From Knufia peltigerae (taxonomy: Eukaryota > Ascomycota > Eurotiomycetes > Chaetothyriales > Trichomeriaceae), in NCBI GenBank assembly GCA_030247855.1, contig JAPDRN010000105.1:1-64000 (forward strand): a stretch of 64,000 nucleotides of DNA, given 5' to 3'. This document shows positions 1-10,471 of the stretch, in pieces. The translations under genes were made by a program, and so were the position numbers. Position 1 is the first letter of the stretch. Each line of letters starts with the position of its first letter. The notes below the pieces were generated by a model. The model ran no database searches and had not been told where the DNA came from. It saw only the letters and a list, made by a program, of their open reading frames with translations.

Positions 1-845
1 TTTAGAAGTTAAAATAACTTATATTAATAAGGTTAAATACTATATTATAACTATAAGTAAGATATAAATAAAAGGTTTCTAAGGTAAGAGAAGTAATAAG
101 TAATTTTTTAAGCCATTATAAAGGAGATAAGATCTAGTTTAGTTTAATAGCTAAGCGCGAAATTAGAAGGATAGCGAAATTTGTTAAGGTAATAAATCTA
201 TATATATAATAACTTACGTGTTAGTAGTAATATTATAGAATCTATATTCTTAATTAATTAATACTTAAATTAGAGAATAGTATAATTTGACTTAGGCTCT
301 TATTTAATAATTTCATAATTATAGTACTTAAGTTAAGATATCGCTAACTCTAATATATATTAAAGAAGTGACCTAGGAATTTTAAGAAATTCTTTTCGCT
401 ATTATAGAAGGGCTAAGAAGTTATGTAATAAGTAATAAATAAAATCTATAAAAATATAGCTTCTAGGGGATAAACTTTAGCATTAATATCTAAGGGAAAG
501 CCATATATTAGCTAGGCTTAAACATATATAGTAGTTAGACTTAGACATATATATTCGCTAGGTTCGGACGTATATACTTAAAGAGCGCCCTTAAAAGAAC
601 GCTAACTCTGCTTAACTCTTATATAGAAAAGATTTATAGTCTTCCTAACTTCTTAAGCTATAGTTAAGAGTTACTATCTATCTAAAACAGAAAATTTCAT
701 AACGTAGAGTATCTCGTAGTTTCTAAACACTCTTTTTCAGCCATAAACTCTATATAATATTATACTTAAAATTATGTCTATTAGGAATGGCCTATAGAAT
801 AGGCAGAGTGATAACATAATAAAAATAAGTCTTCCTATCTAGGTG
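1..845. repeat. AT-rich RIP-degraded repeat block
   Basis: Roughly 75-80% A+T by eye, saturated with TA, TTA and TAA, with CpA/TpG strongly depleted and no open frame on either strand. This is the signature of repeat-induced point mutation on an old transposon. The first ~345 bases align, with many differences, to 35868-36240 of this window (shared order of blocks such as GGTTAAATACTAT, AAGGTAAGAGAAGT and GAATCTATATTC), so it is one copy of a dispersed repeat family. The parent element cannot be identified. Confidence 0.8.
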
Positions 846-1625
846 CTCTAGTTATAGAACTCAAAGCATAAGGAAGAGAAGTTCCTTGTGCGGGAAGCCT
901 GCGGTAATTGTGCGGTTCGCCTGAGTTCTCTTGGCGTTGCGTGCTTGGCAAGTACGCTTGGCGTGGAGTTTTGAGATGTCGTCTGTTCTCTGTTCTGTCT
1001 ACTTCTGACATGATGGTTAGTATGGGAAGAAATAAGGTGGTCGCACAGAGAGGAACATATACCAGACAGATTGAAAGGTGACCATACCGCTTTGGATCTG
1101 TGATATTTTGCGTGCCAAGACTTGTAAAGACTGCGTCGAAGCATTATCGCCTTAACACTCTTCGAAGGCCTCTGGCCACGTGATTGTATTATTACGAAGT
1201 GCCCCGGTATGACCGGGTACACCCTTCAACACCTATATAGTCTGACGTCCCCTTGGACCCCTTAGTAAATGATAAGTCCTCCGATAATAATCACATTATC
1301 AGGAACATGACAAATGCCGAAATCATCCCCGAAGACACCGTGCTTCGCCGTTTACCACACATTGCCCCACTACGACCAACAATTATAGTACTCGTAACCA
1401 CCGAACTCGTGCGAAGTCGAGTACGGGTGGCATCGAGGATATAATGACGTGGTCTCCCTGTTCGAGGAACTTGCGATGATGAAACAAAAGACGCCGTTTC
1501 CATTGCCCGACCAGCATAGGGATGGAACCCAGGGAGCCGAGAACACATGTCCTCGAGCAGCCAAAGGGCCGCGGGGGCGGTGTTGACGGACGGGCACCGC
1601 ATACGGCTGGTGGTGAAGAAAGAGG
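846..1625. other. Non-coding stretch upstream of the anion exporter
   Basis: Base composition returns to about 50% G+C at ~850. The small frames here on both strands overlap each other and have no recognisable motif, and I accept none as a gene. It holds the presumed promoter of the exporter starting near 1626. Confidence 0.4.
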
Positions 1626-2989
1626 ATGGCGGAAATTCGTCAAGCACTTTGTACTGTCGTGCGTTGCCCCATTTTATGTCCATTGTAACGAACCAGAACC
1701 GAGCCGTTTGCGCTGACAACTTGATGCCAAAGCTGGTTCACAATCACAATGGGCACCGGCATCGTGTCAATTCTGTTGAACCAGTTTCCTTACCCGGCGC
1801 GGTGGCTGTACTGGCTGTCCATCGTTGTTTTCGCCCTCAACGTTGTGCTGTTCCTCCTTTTCACCCTTGTCATTTGCGTCCGTGGCATACTGTGGCCGAA
1901 GACGTGGACACTGGTGACTCAACGCCCAGCGCAGAGGCTGTACATCGGCTGCATACCAACGGCCATGTCAACAATTGTGAACATGATGGTTTACGTGTGC
2001 GTGCCTGCTTGGGGAGACTGGGTCATCTACGTTGTGTGGGGGTATGTATCAGAAAATTTCTTGTCATGCCCTTTCGTTTGACGGCCGCATCAAATAACTG
2101 AATCGGGGGTCTGTTCCTTAGGCTCTGGATGGCCGACGCCGCCATGTCGCTCCTCTGCGCCCTGTTCCTACCATTCGTGCTGATTACGCGATCCGGAGCG
2201 AATCCACTTTCCGAATATACGGCGCTCCAGCTGTTCATGATCATCGCGAGTGTCGTCGCCTCGGCGTCGACAAGCGAGGTGGCGAGCATCATGCCCAAAC
2301 CGGAGCAAGCGCTTGCAACAGTGATAACCGGTTACGTCCTTCTAGGCCTTGGCCTTCCGACCGGATTCTTCATCATGGTGGTCTACTTCCAGCGCCTGAC
2401 AATCCACAAGCTTCCGCCGAGGGAAGTGATCGTCTCGTGCTTTATGCCATTGGGACCACTCTGCATGGGCGGCTTTGCCATCCTCAAGCTGGGAAGTGTG
2501 GCGTCAGATGTCTTTGCACGGACCAACACGATACATCCGCTTGCTGGTCCGCTGGCGTACAACCTTGGTGTGCTATTATGCTTGGTCTTCTGGGGGTTTG
2601 CGTTGCTGTGGCTGTTTTTGGCAGGTGCTTCGATATACCATTGCAAGCGTTTCCCATTCAACATGGGCTGGTGGGGATTCACTTTCCCAATCGGAACATT
2701 CGCATTGTCGAGCAACGCATTGGCGTCCGATATTCCGTCAAAGTTCTTTCGCGTTGTTGGGGCGGTAAGATGACTCTAACTCGACCAACCTAGATGTAAC
2801 AGGAGCTGATTTGACGTGATGCAGATTTCCTCGGTCTGCGTGTTTCTATTGTGGGGTTTTGTGAGCATTGCAACGTTAAGAGACCTTGCCACGGGAGGAA
2901 CGAGGTTGTTCAACCTTCGAGCCTCTCCCAAGGAGGCCGATGTCCGACAACGGGAAGTACCAGGCCACGATGGATGCAAGAGCGTGTAG
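1626..2989 (+). CDS. SSU1: SSU1/TehA-family sulfite or C4-dicarboxylate exporter
   Basis: Plasma-membrane voltage-dependent anion channel family (SLAC1/TehA/Mae1/Ssu1); the Ssu1 branch exports sulfite, others move malate. Model: exons 1626-1684, 1733-2041, 2122-2764, 2825-2989; 391 aa, normal length. Family landmarks are WFTITMGTGIVSILL (straddling the start of exon 2), HKLPPREVIVSCFMPLGP near the middle, and FPFNMGWWGFTFPIGTFALS towards the C-terminus, with hydrophobic spans throughout. Introns at 2042-2121 (GTATGT) and 2765-2824 (GTAAGA) restore a continuous frame. The first exon and ATG at 1626 are less certain: the core frame meets a stop just upstream of WFTITM, so a 48-nt intron (1685-1732) is required, but the N-terminal 19 residues have no diagnostic motif. 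The Ssu1 function is a subfamily guess; the family is clear. No pathway partner is next to it. Confidence 0.78.
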
Positions 2990-4046
2990 AAAGTCGCCCA
3001 CTGCCCATCCTTCTCCTAACGTCCCATCTATGTGAGACTCTATTGATGCTTTATCCTGATACGTCATTGCCTGAGATCTAATACAAGCACACAACAGGGA
3101 TCACCGTTGACCTATGCCGGAGGGCCAAGAACGCTTGGGGGAAGTGAAGAGTGTTTCATTCTGTGTCCGAGGTTAAACGAGGTGTTGAGAAATGTAGGGT
3201 CCGTGAGCCCTACAGGTCAAACGCTGTATATTTAGAGATCTGTGCTCTCACAAACTGACGAGATGGACGCAATAGCTATATATATTGTCCATATGGATTT
3301 CCCAATGTTATGACACCGCCGTCTTTTAAGTTCTCCGCTGTCCTTGTTCCTAATCTCAGATCTCAGCTCGTGACAGGAAATGTCACGCGCAAGTCGCTCC
3401 TGTTGACGGAAATTTGACAAGATTCGATTATGGGGTGTATAAAATACTGCAGTAGAAGTCACTCCCAAGATGATATCTTTATTCAGAGATGCAGACCATC
3501 ATTCTTGCTTACGATCGGCTTTCCACCTCGAATGTCGAGCAATTTCGCCCACCCTCTTGAAGCAAGTTGCGTCTCGAGGTTGACAGCCCATTCTCGATGG
3601 TCATCATACAGCTGCAACCAAATAAGGATACGAAGGCAATGTCAATGAGCTCCTTCACGCACGCATACACACGCTGAATTTGGACATTCTCTCATTGACA
3701 AAGGTTTGTGGTCGTGATGGACCTTTAACCGCGAGGAGGTGTGTCACGAGAAAACTCTCCAACCAGATGTGATCTGTCACCCCTTCACTCCGGAGCACAC
3801 TCGTCAACGCAACTGGCCAAGGGACCGAAACCATATGGTACAGAGGTTCATGCACAGCTGGCTCTCCGGATGATCGTGTACATAGCAGCCTGCATGCGCG
3901 CAGCAACAATATAGCTCGCAAAGCAAAGCGGTTTTGTTGAATGCGAACTCTCACCGGTAGATCACCAGGTCACTGCGACCCATTACTCTCACGTTCCCTT
4001 TCCCCTTGGACGTCAGGTTTCCAGGCATCCTGGCCGGCGGGTCCGA
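2990..4046. other. Intergenic, no gene recognised
   Basis: Lies between the 3' ends of the exporter (+) and the AflR-like regulator (-). Several 70-100 codon frames overlap on opposite strands with no motif. It should hold both convergent 3' UTRs. A TATAAAA at about 3438 is not followed by a supported gene. Confidence 0.4.
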
Positions 4047-5110
4047 TCATCTGTCGAAGTTCAAGGATTCGATGAGACGGCGAGCCTCGTCCGCCACCAT
4101 CAGGCACACTGGCCGGTCGGGAAAACAAGCGGTTCGATAAGTGCTCGGTGCATCTGGTGGAGGGGACGAGGTATGCCAGAATATCTGACGTTCTTCCAGA
4201 GTACTCAGGACGCGCATGAAGCAGTTCTGTAACCCCCCGGCGGCGGTATGGATTTCATGGAACAATGCCTTCCTCGCCAGGTGTCGCCATTCGAGCTCGT
4301 CCAGCTCTACGACGAACGTGAGTTCGGAGGGGAACTCGGTCGACGCCCCACCGCCGTCGCAATCGAGGGTCTGTAGACCCATAGTGCGCTTGGTGCTTGA
4401 ATCGCTGAGAGAATGCAGAGAATCCAAGATCTTGGAATAGCACTCGGCGGCTGACAGGAGCAACACACCAATGAGCTGGGCGTTCTGCATTGCCGAGAGA
4501 AACCTGGTCGGGCAAATTTGACACTTTAGAGCGTCGGCCGCAGAGGCGAGGCTAGTCCGCAGCGGAGCAAGGGCTCTGGGGAATTCCAGTCGAGGGATGG
4601 TCCTCAATTCGTCGAGGGCGAGGTACAGAATCGAGATGCACGCACAGGCCTGTCGCCGAAGATACAGGTCCTCGGTCGCAACGCTGGAATTGCACGAGTC
4701 AGAAGTCGAGAGTTTTCTTATTGCGAGATTGGAGGGCTGTCTTACGTTAGAGACTCTTGCTGCGTTGAGAGTGGATGTCTGAGTTGAGGCAAGTCGGTGA
4801 TCGAGATGGCCGTAGGGGGTGTGCTGTTGGTTGTTGAGTTATCCTGCGACGATGCGAAGTTGGCGTGCTTCCTTGGTCGTCCCAGAGCTTTGCGGATCGG
4901 GTAGTGGCAGTTGATGCTCAGGCGACAGCATCGTGCGCACGACGGAAGTGTCCCATCGCATCGTATTTTGCGGGATTCTGCGAAGAACAGGCACTTATTA
5001 GAAGTCGAGACATGTCGGTGTTGACGGGATCTCCTACTGCAAGCAACACAAGCCTTCGTCCTGGGCTCCAGTCTATGTTCATCGGTCTGGGGAATAGTGG
5101 GCCTCTCCAT
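4047..5110 (-). CDS. AflR-type Zn2Cys6 transcription factor
   Basis: Nuclear DNA-binding regulator of the kind that controls fungal secondary-metabolite clusters. Exons (minus) 5110-5038, 4977-4746, 4683-4047; 313 aa. Splicing the 60-nt intron 4978-5037 is what assembles the zinc cluster: C21-x2-C24-x6-C31-x6-C38-x2-C41-x6-C48, reading CVACKSRKIRCDG. It is followed by a basic, AT-hook-like GRPRKH. A Ser/Thr/Pro/Gln linker precedes the last ~200 residues, where the conserved leucine/cysteine-rich AflR C-terminal region is recognisable (LRRQACACISILYLAL; TRFLSAMQNAQLIGVLLL). Shorter than AflR itself. It lies 340 bp downstream of the TPR gene on the same strand and no polyketide or peptide synthetase is in the window, so its targets are unknown. 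Start ATG is the first in frame before the zinc cluster. Confidence 0.85.
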
Positions 5111-5450
5111 ATCGCGAATTTACGACCGATTGTATCGTTGAGATGGCGACAACAGGCGTAGGGAGGGAAGTTTTCTAACTTGAAAAGCTCCGCATGGAAA
5201 GAAAAAGGGACGAGTTCCGCCCGTTTATTGAAATTAATACCCGAGACCGCACACATGCGGGGGCGCCTCAACCATACTTTTTCTATTGGTGCCTCTAAGT
5301 CTCTCAGGCTAGAAAATTACGTCACCTACCGAAGATTCACAGGTCCAACCTCAGCGCGGGATCATTGCAACATCTCGTGTCTAGCACGGTGGCGGGCGAT
5401 CCATGCTGCTTGTTGCATGTTGCGTACTCGCCCTTCTCTCATCGGCCCTC
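5111..5450. other. Promoter of the AflR-like regulator / TPR-gene 3' flank
   Basis: 340 bp between two minus-strand genes. It must hold the regulator's promoter and the TPR gene's 3' end. No coding signal or clear motif. Confidence 0.35.
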
Positions 5451-7181
5451 TCATTGCGTTTTACTGCACGTGTCCTCCGACCTACCCCCTATTAGCTGGC
5501 CCAAACGGCAGAAGCAAGACGAGGCAATAGAGATGTCGGCCTCGGCCGTCGCTAGCGTGAGCATCTGCTTGATGATCACAGCCTCGGCCTTGCGCTCGAG
5601 TCGGACTAAACATTCGTGGTATCCGTGCAGCGCCCACACATTCTTGGGGTGTTGATGTGCTCGCGTCAGGTTTTCAACCAAGCCCAGATCTTCAGCGTAA
5701 GCCAAGCTGGCCTGCTCGACCAAACTCTGCTCGAGAGACAAGGCTCCGTAGGCGTGTCTCGCGGGCAGCATCCACCCCCAAGGCTCCGTGTACATGAGGG
5801 CGTCCTCGTGCCGGATGGCCTCCCGGAGCGATTCGAACGCGACCTTGTAGTTCCGTCGGCGGTACTCAATCTCGCCGTCTAGCATAGCATTCGCCACTTT
5901 CAGTACGTCGACGATACGGTTGGGGAAGTCGAGCCGACTCTCTGGTACAAGTGGTGCCGCTTTCCGGAATAACTCGCGTTGTATGTCGGCATTCTTGAGA
6001 TCGTTCGTCGACGCGTACGCAATTCCCTTCCCGTAGTACGTCATGACGGTGGTCACACAGTATAGCTCCTTGTCTTCAGGGATCGGGAGTCTCTTTAGCT
6101 CGTCCCAGAAGCCGAACCGGATCAATACGTGTACACGCACGGCCAAGAAGAATTCGAGCCAGTCGGCCATGGGTGGTGATTCAAGCCGTAGCATTTCTTC
6201 CGTGATGGTCTTTTCCATACGCTCCACAGACTCCAGGGCGACCTTGGACTGGCCGGCCAGCATCGCTGCATATATGAGCGAATGGTAGTCGTGGAGTCGG
6301 TAAAAGCTGTAGAAGTTGACGCCGCCATGAACGGCGAAGAACTTGTCGTCAGCGACAGTGGCCTTGTAGTTGTATAGCATTGACCGTCGATATTCGCCGA
6401 CGAGGACATCGATGTGGGTAGGCATATGTGCCATATGGCCGGCGTCCGGGACGAGCTCGCGGATAATATCGCAGGCTGCCAGCGTGACTTCCGGGGTGTC
6501 GGACCTCTCCATGAGATGAATATACAGATGGGGCACCCCCGGGTGGCTCTGGACCTCGGGCTGTGCCAGGCCATACTCGAGTACTGCTCGCACCTCGTAT
6601 ACGGGCGACGAAGGGATTGCCTTGCCAGTGTGGATATCGAACATTTGCCTCGGCTTCCAGTTCATGAGCGCATCGCCGAAGAGTGCGATGACGTCCAGGT
6701 CCTTCTGGCCAAATCGGCGGTACACCTCTCTCATCTCATCAGCGTACGCCTTGTTCGGCGGTGTGAAATCGTCGAGGACCGTGGTCATCGAGTAACGGTG
6801 TTGTAGCGCCTCAATCAGCGCTTTCTCGACCGGAGTGACCAAGCCTCCCTTTGCTAGCGCCGTCTTGGCCACATCATGGCAGCGAGGCACGGTCTTGTCC
6901 AGGTCCTTCTTATCAAACATCGCCCAGCTCTTGTTGTAGTTGGGCCCGGCTGCATAGGCCCAGCCCCAATAGGCCATAGCACAGTCTGGGTCGTGAGCGA
7001 GAGCCTGGGCAAAACACGAACAGGCTTCTTCGTGGTTAAAAGAGTATGCCCAGGTCAGCCCCCGATTGAACCAGACCTGTGCCTCCGAGCTCGTCGTCGT
7101 GACTGGCCTGTGGTATGAGCCAACATTGAAATATGGATCTTTGGAGGACCGCTTCTGCGGAATTGCTAGGCTGAAAGACAT
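5451..7181 (-). CDS. TPR-repeat protein, single exon
   Basis: 576 aa in one uninterrupted frame from an ATG at 7181. A tetratricopeptide helix pair is clear at residues ~33-78 (VWFNRGLTWAYSFNHEEA ... FAQALAHDPDCAMAYWGWAY), and further TPR-like alpha-helical repeats follow (DAGHMAHMPTHIDVLVGEYR; NYKVAFESLREAIRHEDAL; LARLERKAEAV-like end). This matches a family of cytosolic TPR proteins shared by fungi and bacteria with no fixed enzymatic role; the helices form a superhelical protein-binding surface. No signal peptide or membrane span. Lack of introns differs from most neighbours. I cannot assign a partner. The last ~25 residues (Ser/Cys-rich) look unconserved, so the extreme C-terminus could be altered by an unseen splice. 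Confidence 0.85.
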   Translation of the reverse strand: MSFSLAIPQKRSSKDPYFNVGSYHRPVTTTSSEAQVWFNRGLTWAYSFNHEEACSCFAQALAHDPDCAMAYWGWAYAAGPNYNKSWAMFDKKDLDKTVPRCHDVAKTALAKGGLVTPVEKALIEALQHRYSMTTVLDDFTPPNKAYADEMREVYRRFGQKDLDVIALFGDALMNWKPRQMFDIHTGKAIPSSPVYEVRAVLEYGLAQPEVQSHPGVPHLYIHLMERSDTPEVTLAACDIIRELVPDAGHMAHMPTHIDVLVGEYRRSMLYNYKATVADDKFFAVHGGVNFYSFYRLHDYHSLIYAAMLAGQSKVALESVERMEKTITEEMLRLESPPMADWLEFFLAVRVHVLIRFGFWDELKRLPIPEDKELYCVTTVMTYYGKGIAYASTNDLKNADIQRELFRKAAPLVPESRLDFPNRIVDVLKVANAMLDGEIEYRRRNYKVAFESLREAIRHEDALMYTEPWGWMLPARHAYGALSLEQSLVEQASLAYAEDLGLVENLTRAHQHPKNVWALHGYHECLVRLERKAEAVIIKQMLTLATAEADISIASSCFCRLGQLIGGRSEDTCSKTQ

Positions 7182-7590
7182 GTTAACAAAACGTCGTCAA
7201 GTTTTGGGAAGTCAGGTGAATTTGCGCAACTTCAACAGCGGGAAACACGACGCTATCACGAACCGATAGTCTTGTGTGCGTGCGTCTCTCTTCTATACGT
7301 TGGTCCATTATTCTGGAGAAAGCCGAAACTGTGAGATCATGTTGTCACTCCGATTTCCAATGGCCAAGACCTCGGCGGAGGAAAGGCCTGCGCCCGGTGC
7401 CGGACACTTCGAGCGGGGAAAGTACCCGAGCGGAGACATTGCTCAAGAATTGAGCGTGGCCCTGCAGAACACGCCGCAATTGCCACACCAGTTCACGTCC
7501 GACTCATCCTGTACAGCCTGGACCGTGCCCATGCTACGCTGGCGCTGGTTTGGACGGAATCCGTACTGTGTGCACAATTGGCCGAAATGA
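7182..7590. other. Upstream region of the TPR gene
   Basis: Presumed promoter and 5' UTR of the TPR gene. A 104-codon plus-strand frame at 7276-7590 has no recognisable motif and stops a few bases before the solo LTR; I do not call it. Confidence 0.35.
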
Positions 7591-7948
7591 CTTACTGTTA
7601 GACGGCCAAGAGGCCTCCTCCGCGGAGTACTCCGCCAATCTGTCTTTACAAGTTGAGACCTACTAGGCTCAAACCACTCCTTGTACGGCCCTTTTAGGCG
7701 CTCACTTTTTGCTCCCTAGGCCTATTTTACAGGCGGTTATTTGAGGCGTCTCACCATGCCTATTATGCGACTCCCCGGGTCTCATGTTGCGGCAAGGGAT
7801 GTCTCAACTAGATGGAGAATTTACGCTCGTTTTACTATATAATAGATAGAGGACCGCCCCATAGTCATCGAGGGTAGACTCGACAATACATCATATTGGA
7901 CCCCTGGCAATCAAATTACCTAGAGGTTGCACCTAGTCTAACACTTAC
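7591..7948 (+). mobile_element. Solo LTR, copy 1 (with 5-bp target duplication)
   Basis: The LTR is 7596-7943 (348 bp). It begins TGTTAGAC and ends GTCTAACA, an exact 8-bp terminal inverted repeat with canonical TG...CA ends. CTTAC is directly duplicated on both sides (7591-7595 and 7944-7948), proving a retrotransposon-type insertion. Inside is a promoter-like TTTACTATATAA near 7830. No internal retrotransposon coding region remains, so it arose by LTR-LTR recombination. Two related copies lie at 27046-27382 and 36263-36616. Orientation is arbitrary (TATA box read on plus). Confidence 0.92.
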
Positions 7949-8220
7949 TCCGAGCACCTCGTGGCAATTTGTCTGAAGTGTCGCGGACCCTGAGCCTGCA
8001 ACGGTACCACTTCACCTCAAGAAATACTATTGTCGATCAGTAAGGCTCTTCCTCAAACTCCGTGAGTCCAAACTCAATACCTTGACAGAGTGTGAACTAT
8101 CGGGTGTTTCTCATGTTGGTGTTACAATATCACAAAGCAGGTCAATTATGGGATCCGCCGCTAACCAAACGCTCGGGTGCCGAATGCCTATTGGAGAACT
8201 CTCGCGCAGTTACCTTCCCA
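7949..8220. other. 3' flank of the DHA1 transporter
   Basis: Non-coding; small frames here only overlap the antisense of the transporter's last exon. Confidence 0.35.
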
Positions 8221-9878
8221 CTAACTCGTCGATGTTCTCCGGAAACGCCAGGCCTCCCCGGATTTGATGGTCCAGAAGACAAGAGTAGCCGTGACAAGGA
8301 CAAAGGCTGCCGACACTGTAGACGTCCAGCCCACACCAATCGAGTTGATCAGTGGCAGACATACTGCCGTGCCGATACCGGCGATGATGAAACGCATCAT
8401 GTAGTGAGCTGCTGTAAAGAAGACGTTAGCTGGAGGTCTTGTGAAAAGATCGGAGACCACTGACCGGACGCTCTGCCACTTCGATGTTGCATGACATCCA
8501 AGATATAGGCGTTCAGGCTAACAAACGCGGCGGTCTGTGCAATGCCTTGGAAGAACATGCAAACCACGGGAACAGGAACGCCTCCAATCCTCCGGTCAAC
8601 CATCCAGCCGTAAAGAATCATGGAGACGGGCAACACGCCACCTAGGAAGACGATGCTGCTTCGGAGTCGGTCTTCAGGGCAGTAATACCCACGCTTCTGG
8701 AGCCTGCGTCGGACTTCCCAGTCTGCCCAGCGACCCCCAATCTGGACTCCAATGAGATAGCCAAACCCGGGGGCTAGGAACAACAGGCCGGACTGTAAGG
8801 GAGTTGTCAAGTTTAAGCGAGGATTCAGAACATAACGCACCGGCGTCAACGTCGAGTACATGTTCCAGACCAGTGCAGATGAGGCCAAGATCTACAGTCA
8901 TCACTTAGAGATCAAGTCTAGAAAATTGTCCCCGTAAAGGCTCAGTGACGTACCACAAACAGCATGTTACGATGTCCGTAAACCTGGAACGACACCATGG
9001 GATTTGCCCATTGCCAGATCTTCCAGGAGGCCTTGCCGACTCCCTGGCCTCTCAACTCCGCTATGCGGGTCTTGTGGATGGTCTCTTGCAGCAGGAAGTA
9101 GGTGAGTAGAAGAGCGGCTCCACCCATTCCAGCCTGCCCCCAGAATATGACTGTCCACGAGGTGTAGGTTACGATGGCACCACCAATTACCGGGCCAAGG
9201 GCGTAACCACTCATTGATCCTGCCAAGAACCATCCTAGAGCAGTTGCACGCTCCGTCTGCCAAGGTCAACATCCCGCGGCATCTCGAGGCTCGCCCACAT
9301 ACCGGAGTATATATGTCGGTGATGCAGCTTGATCCCAAGATGAGTAGCGCGGTACCCTGTGCTGCAGTGAAGGCACGGCAGACAAAGAAGGAGGCAATGC
9401 TAGGGGACAAGGCGGTACCGACGGAGAATGCGGTGAAGAGGGTGATGCTGCATAGATATGCCTAAACGGCCTTGAGCTATGTTCTTCGCAATGTAGGAGA
9501 GTGAGCCCATCAAACCTTTCGGCGTCCAAAAATGTCCGCAGACGGACCCCAGAGGCAGGCAAACAGCCCCATAAAGACAAGATAGAGCGCATTGCTGATG
9601 CTCACCGCGTCAGCCGTGCTATGGTATTGGGCGACGATTTCGGGCACAGCCGACAGGACTCCAGTGGTTGATGTTGTGCCCAGCCAGCCACATGTGGCGA
9701 GAAGCGCTGTGATGAATTGTTTCTGTATAGGACTGAACTTTGTGTATACAGGGACAAAAGTGGCGCTGGAGTCATGCCCTGGGTCTGTAGTCTCGACCAT
9801 GGTGTGGCGACCATCCAGCGTCTCGCTCGTGTGCAAGACCGATAATTGGGCTTCCACGGTGGCGGTAGTGATGGACAT
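8221..9878 (-). CDS. MFS drug:H+ antiporter, DHA1 (Qdr/Flr-like) family
   Basis: Twelve-span membrane exporter, probably of drugs, toxins or polyamines. Exons (minus) 9878-9516, 9461-9303, 9256-8954, 8891-8465, 8411-8221; 480 aa, usual family length. Short introns of 46-62 nt rejoin the frame exactly. Landmarks: motif A between spans 2 and 3 (LWGPSADIFGRRK), then SITLFTAFSVGTALSPSIAS, RAFTAAQGTALLILGSS, TERATALGWFLAGSMSGYAL (motif C region), GPVIGG and TSWTVIFWGQAG; the last exon supplies AAHYMMRFIIAGIGTAVCLP. The frame is open upstream of 9878 as far as a TTG, but the first ATG in frame is at 9878. Adjacent to, and codirectional with, the monocarboxylate-type transporter, though ~590 bp apart. 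Substrate unknown. Confidence 0.88.
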
Positions 9879-10471
9879 GACGGGCGAAATGGCGTTGAAA
9901 ACACTTGACAACGAGCGAACGCGAGATAATGAGGAATAAATATGTCAGAGCTGCTGATGCGAGGCGATTATCGGACGTGGGACAATGGGAGCAGACACTG
10001 TACGAGATATTCCAGCAACACCGTTGGCCAGCCGACGTGTGACCTATTAACCTTTGAGTCGTGAAGAGACTACGGCTGCGCCGGCATCATACTGGGCCAT
10101 TACTTGGGACGTCAAAACCCGCCGGTGTGCCATTTGGGGGCTTGGTTACCCGGCTATAACCGCTCACGTTGGGTAGAAGTGGCCGAGGCATTTGTTATTC
10201 ATGTTACGACAGGCGCCCGCTTGGTCCTACAGAGTGATACTGCGTTCGGACTGTCGTAGCACGCCTTGAATCATTCTTCTCCAGGGATGTTTCAGAAACC
10301 GTCCACTACCAATGTGAGTATACGGAAGGCCCCTCGGATGCCGGTGACATGGGAGGAATTACATAAATATATCAAGGCTTTTGCCGTTGATGGGATGGCT
10401 TGTCAGGTCTACTGCAGCCGTATGGTTTCCTGAATAATGTGACTTCAGCATTCTTCGCTATATTATTGTCG
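9879..10471. promoter_or_regulatory. Promoter region of the DHA1 transporter
   Basis: 593 bp between two minus-strand transporter genes: 5' flank of the DHA1 gene and 3' flank of the monocarboxylate-type gene. No gene seen; no specific operator identified. Confidence 0.4.

Noticed and set aside
848..1222. 124-codon minus-strand frame
   Set aside because: No motif, composition unlike the real genes, and no splice partners.
1547..2101. 184-codon plus frame overlapping the anion exporter
   Set aside because: It is an out-of-frame shadow; the frame carrying MGTGIVSIL and the following exons is the real one.
6122..6574. 150-codon frame within the TPR gene
   Set aside because: Same strand, other frame; the 576-residue frame has the repeat motifs.
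7276..7590. 104-codon plus frame next to solo LTR copy 1
   Set aside because: No recognisable domain and it ends at the LTR; likely chance.
8221..9878. Idea that the DHA1 transporter is a frameshifted pseudogene
   Set aside because: The apparent breaks coincide with consensus short introns, and the spliced frame gives a continuous 480-residue protein.
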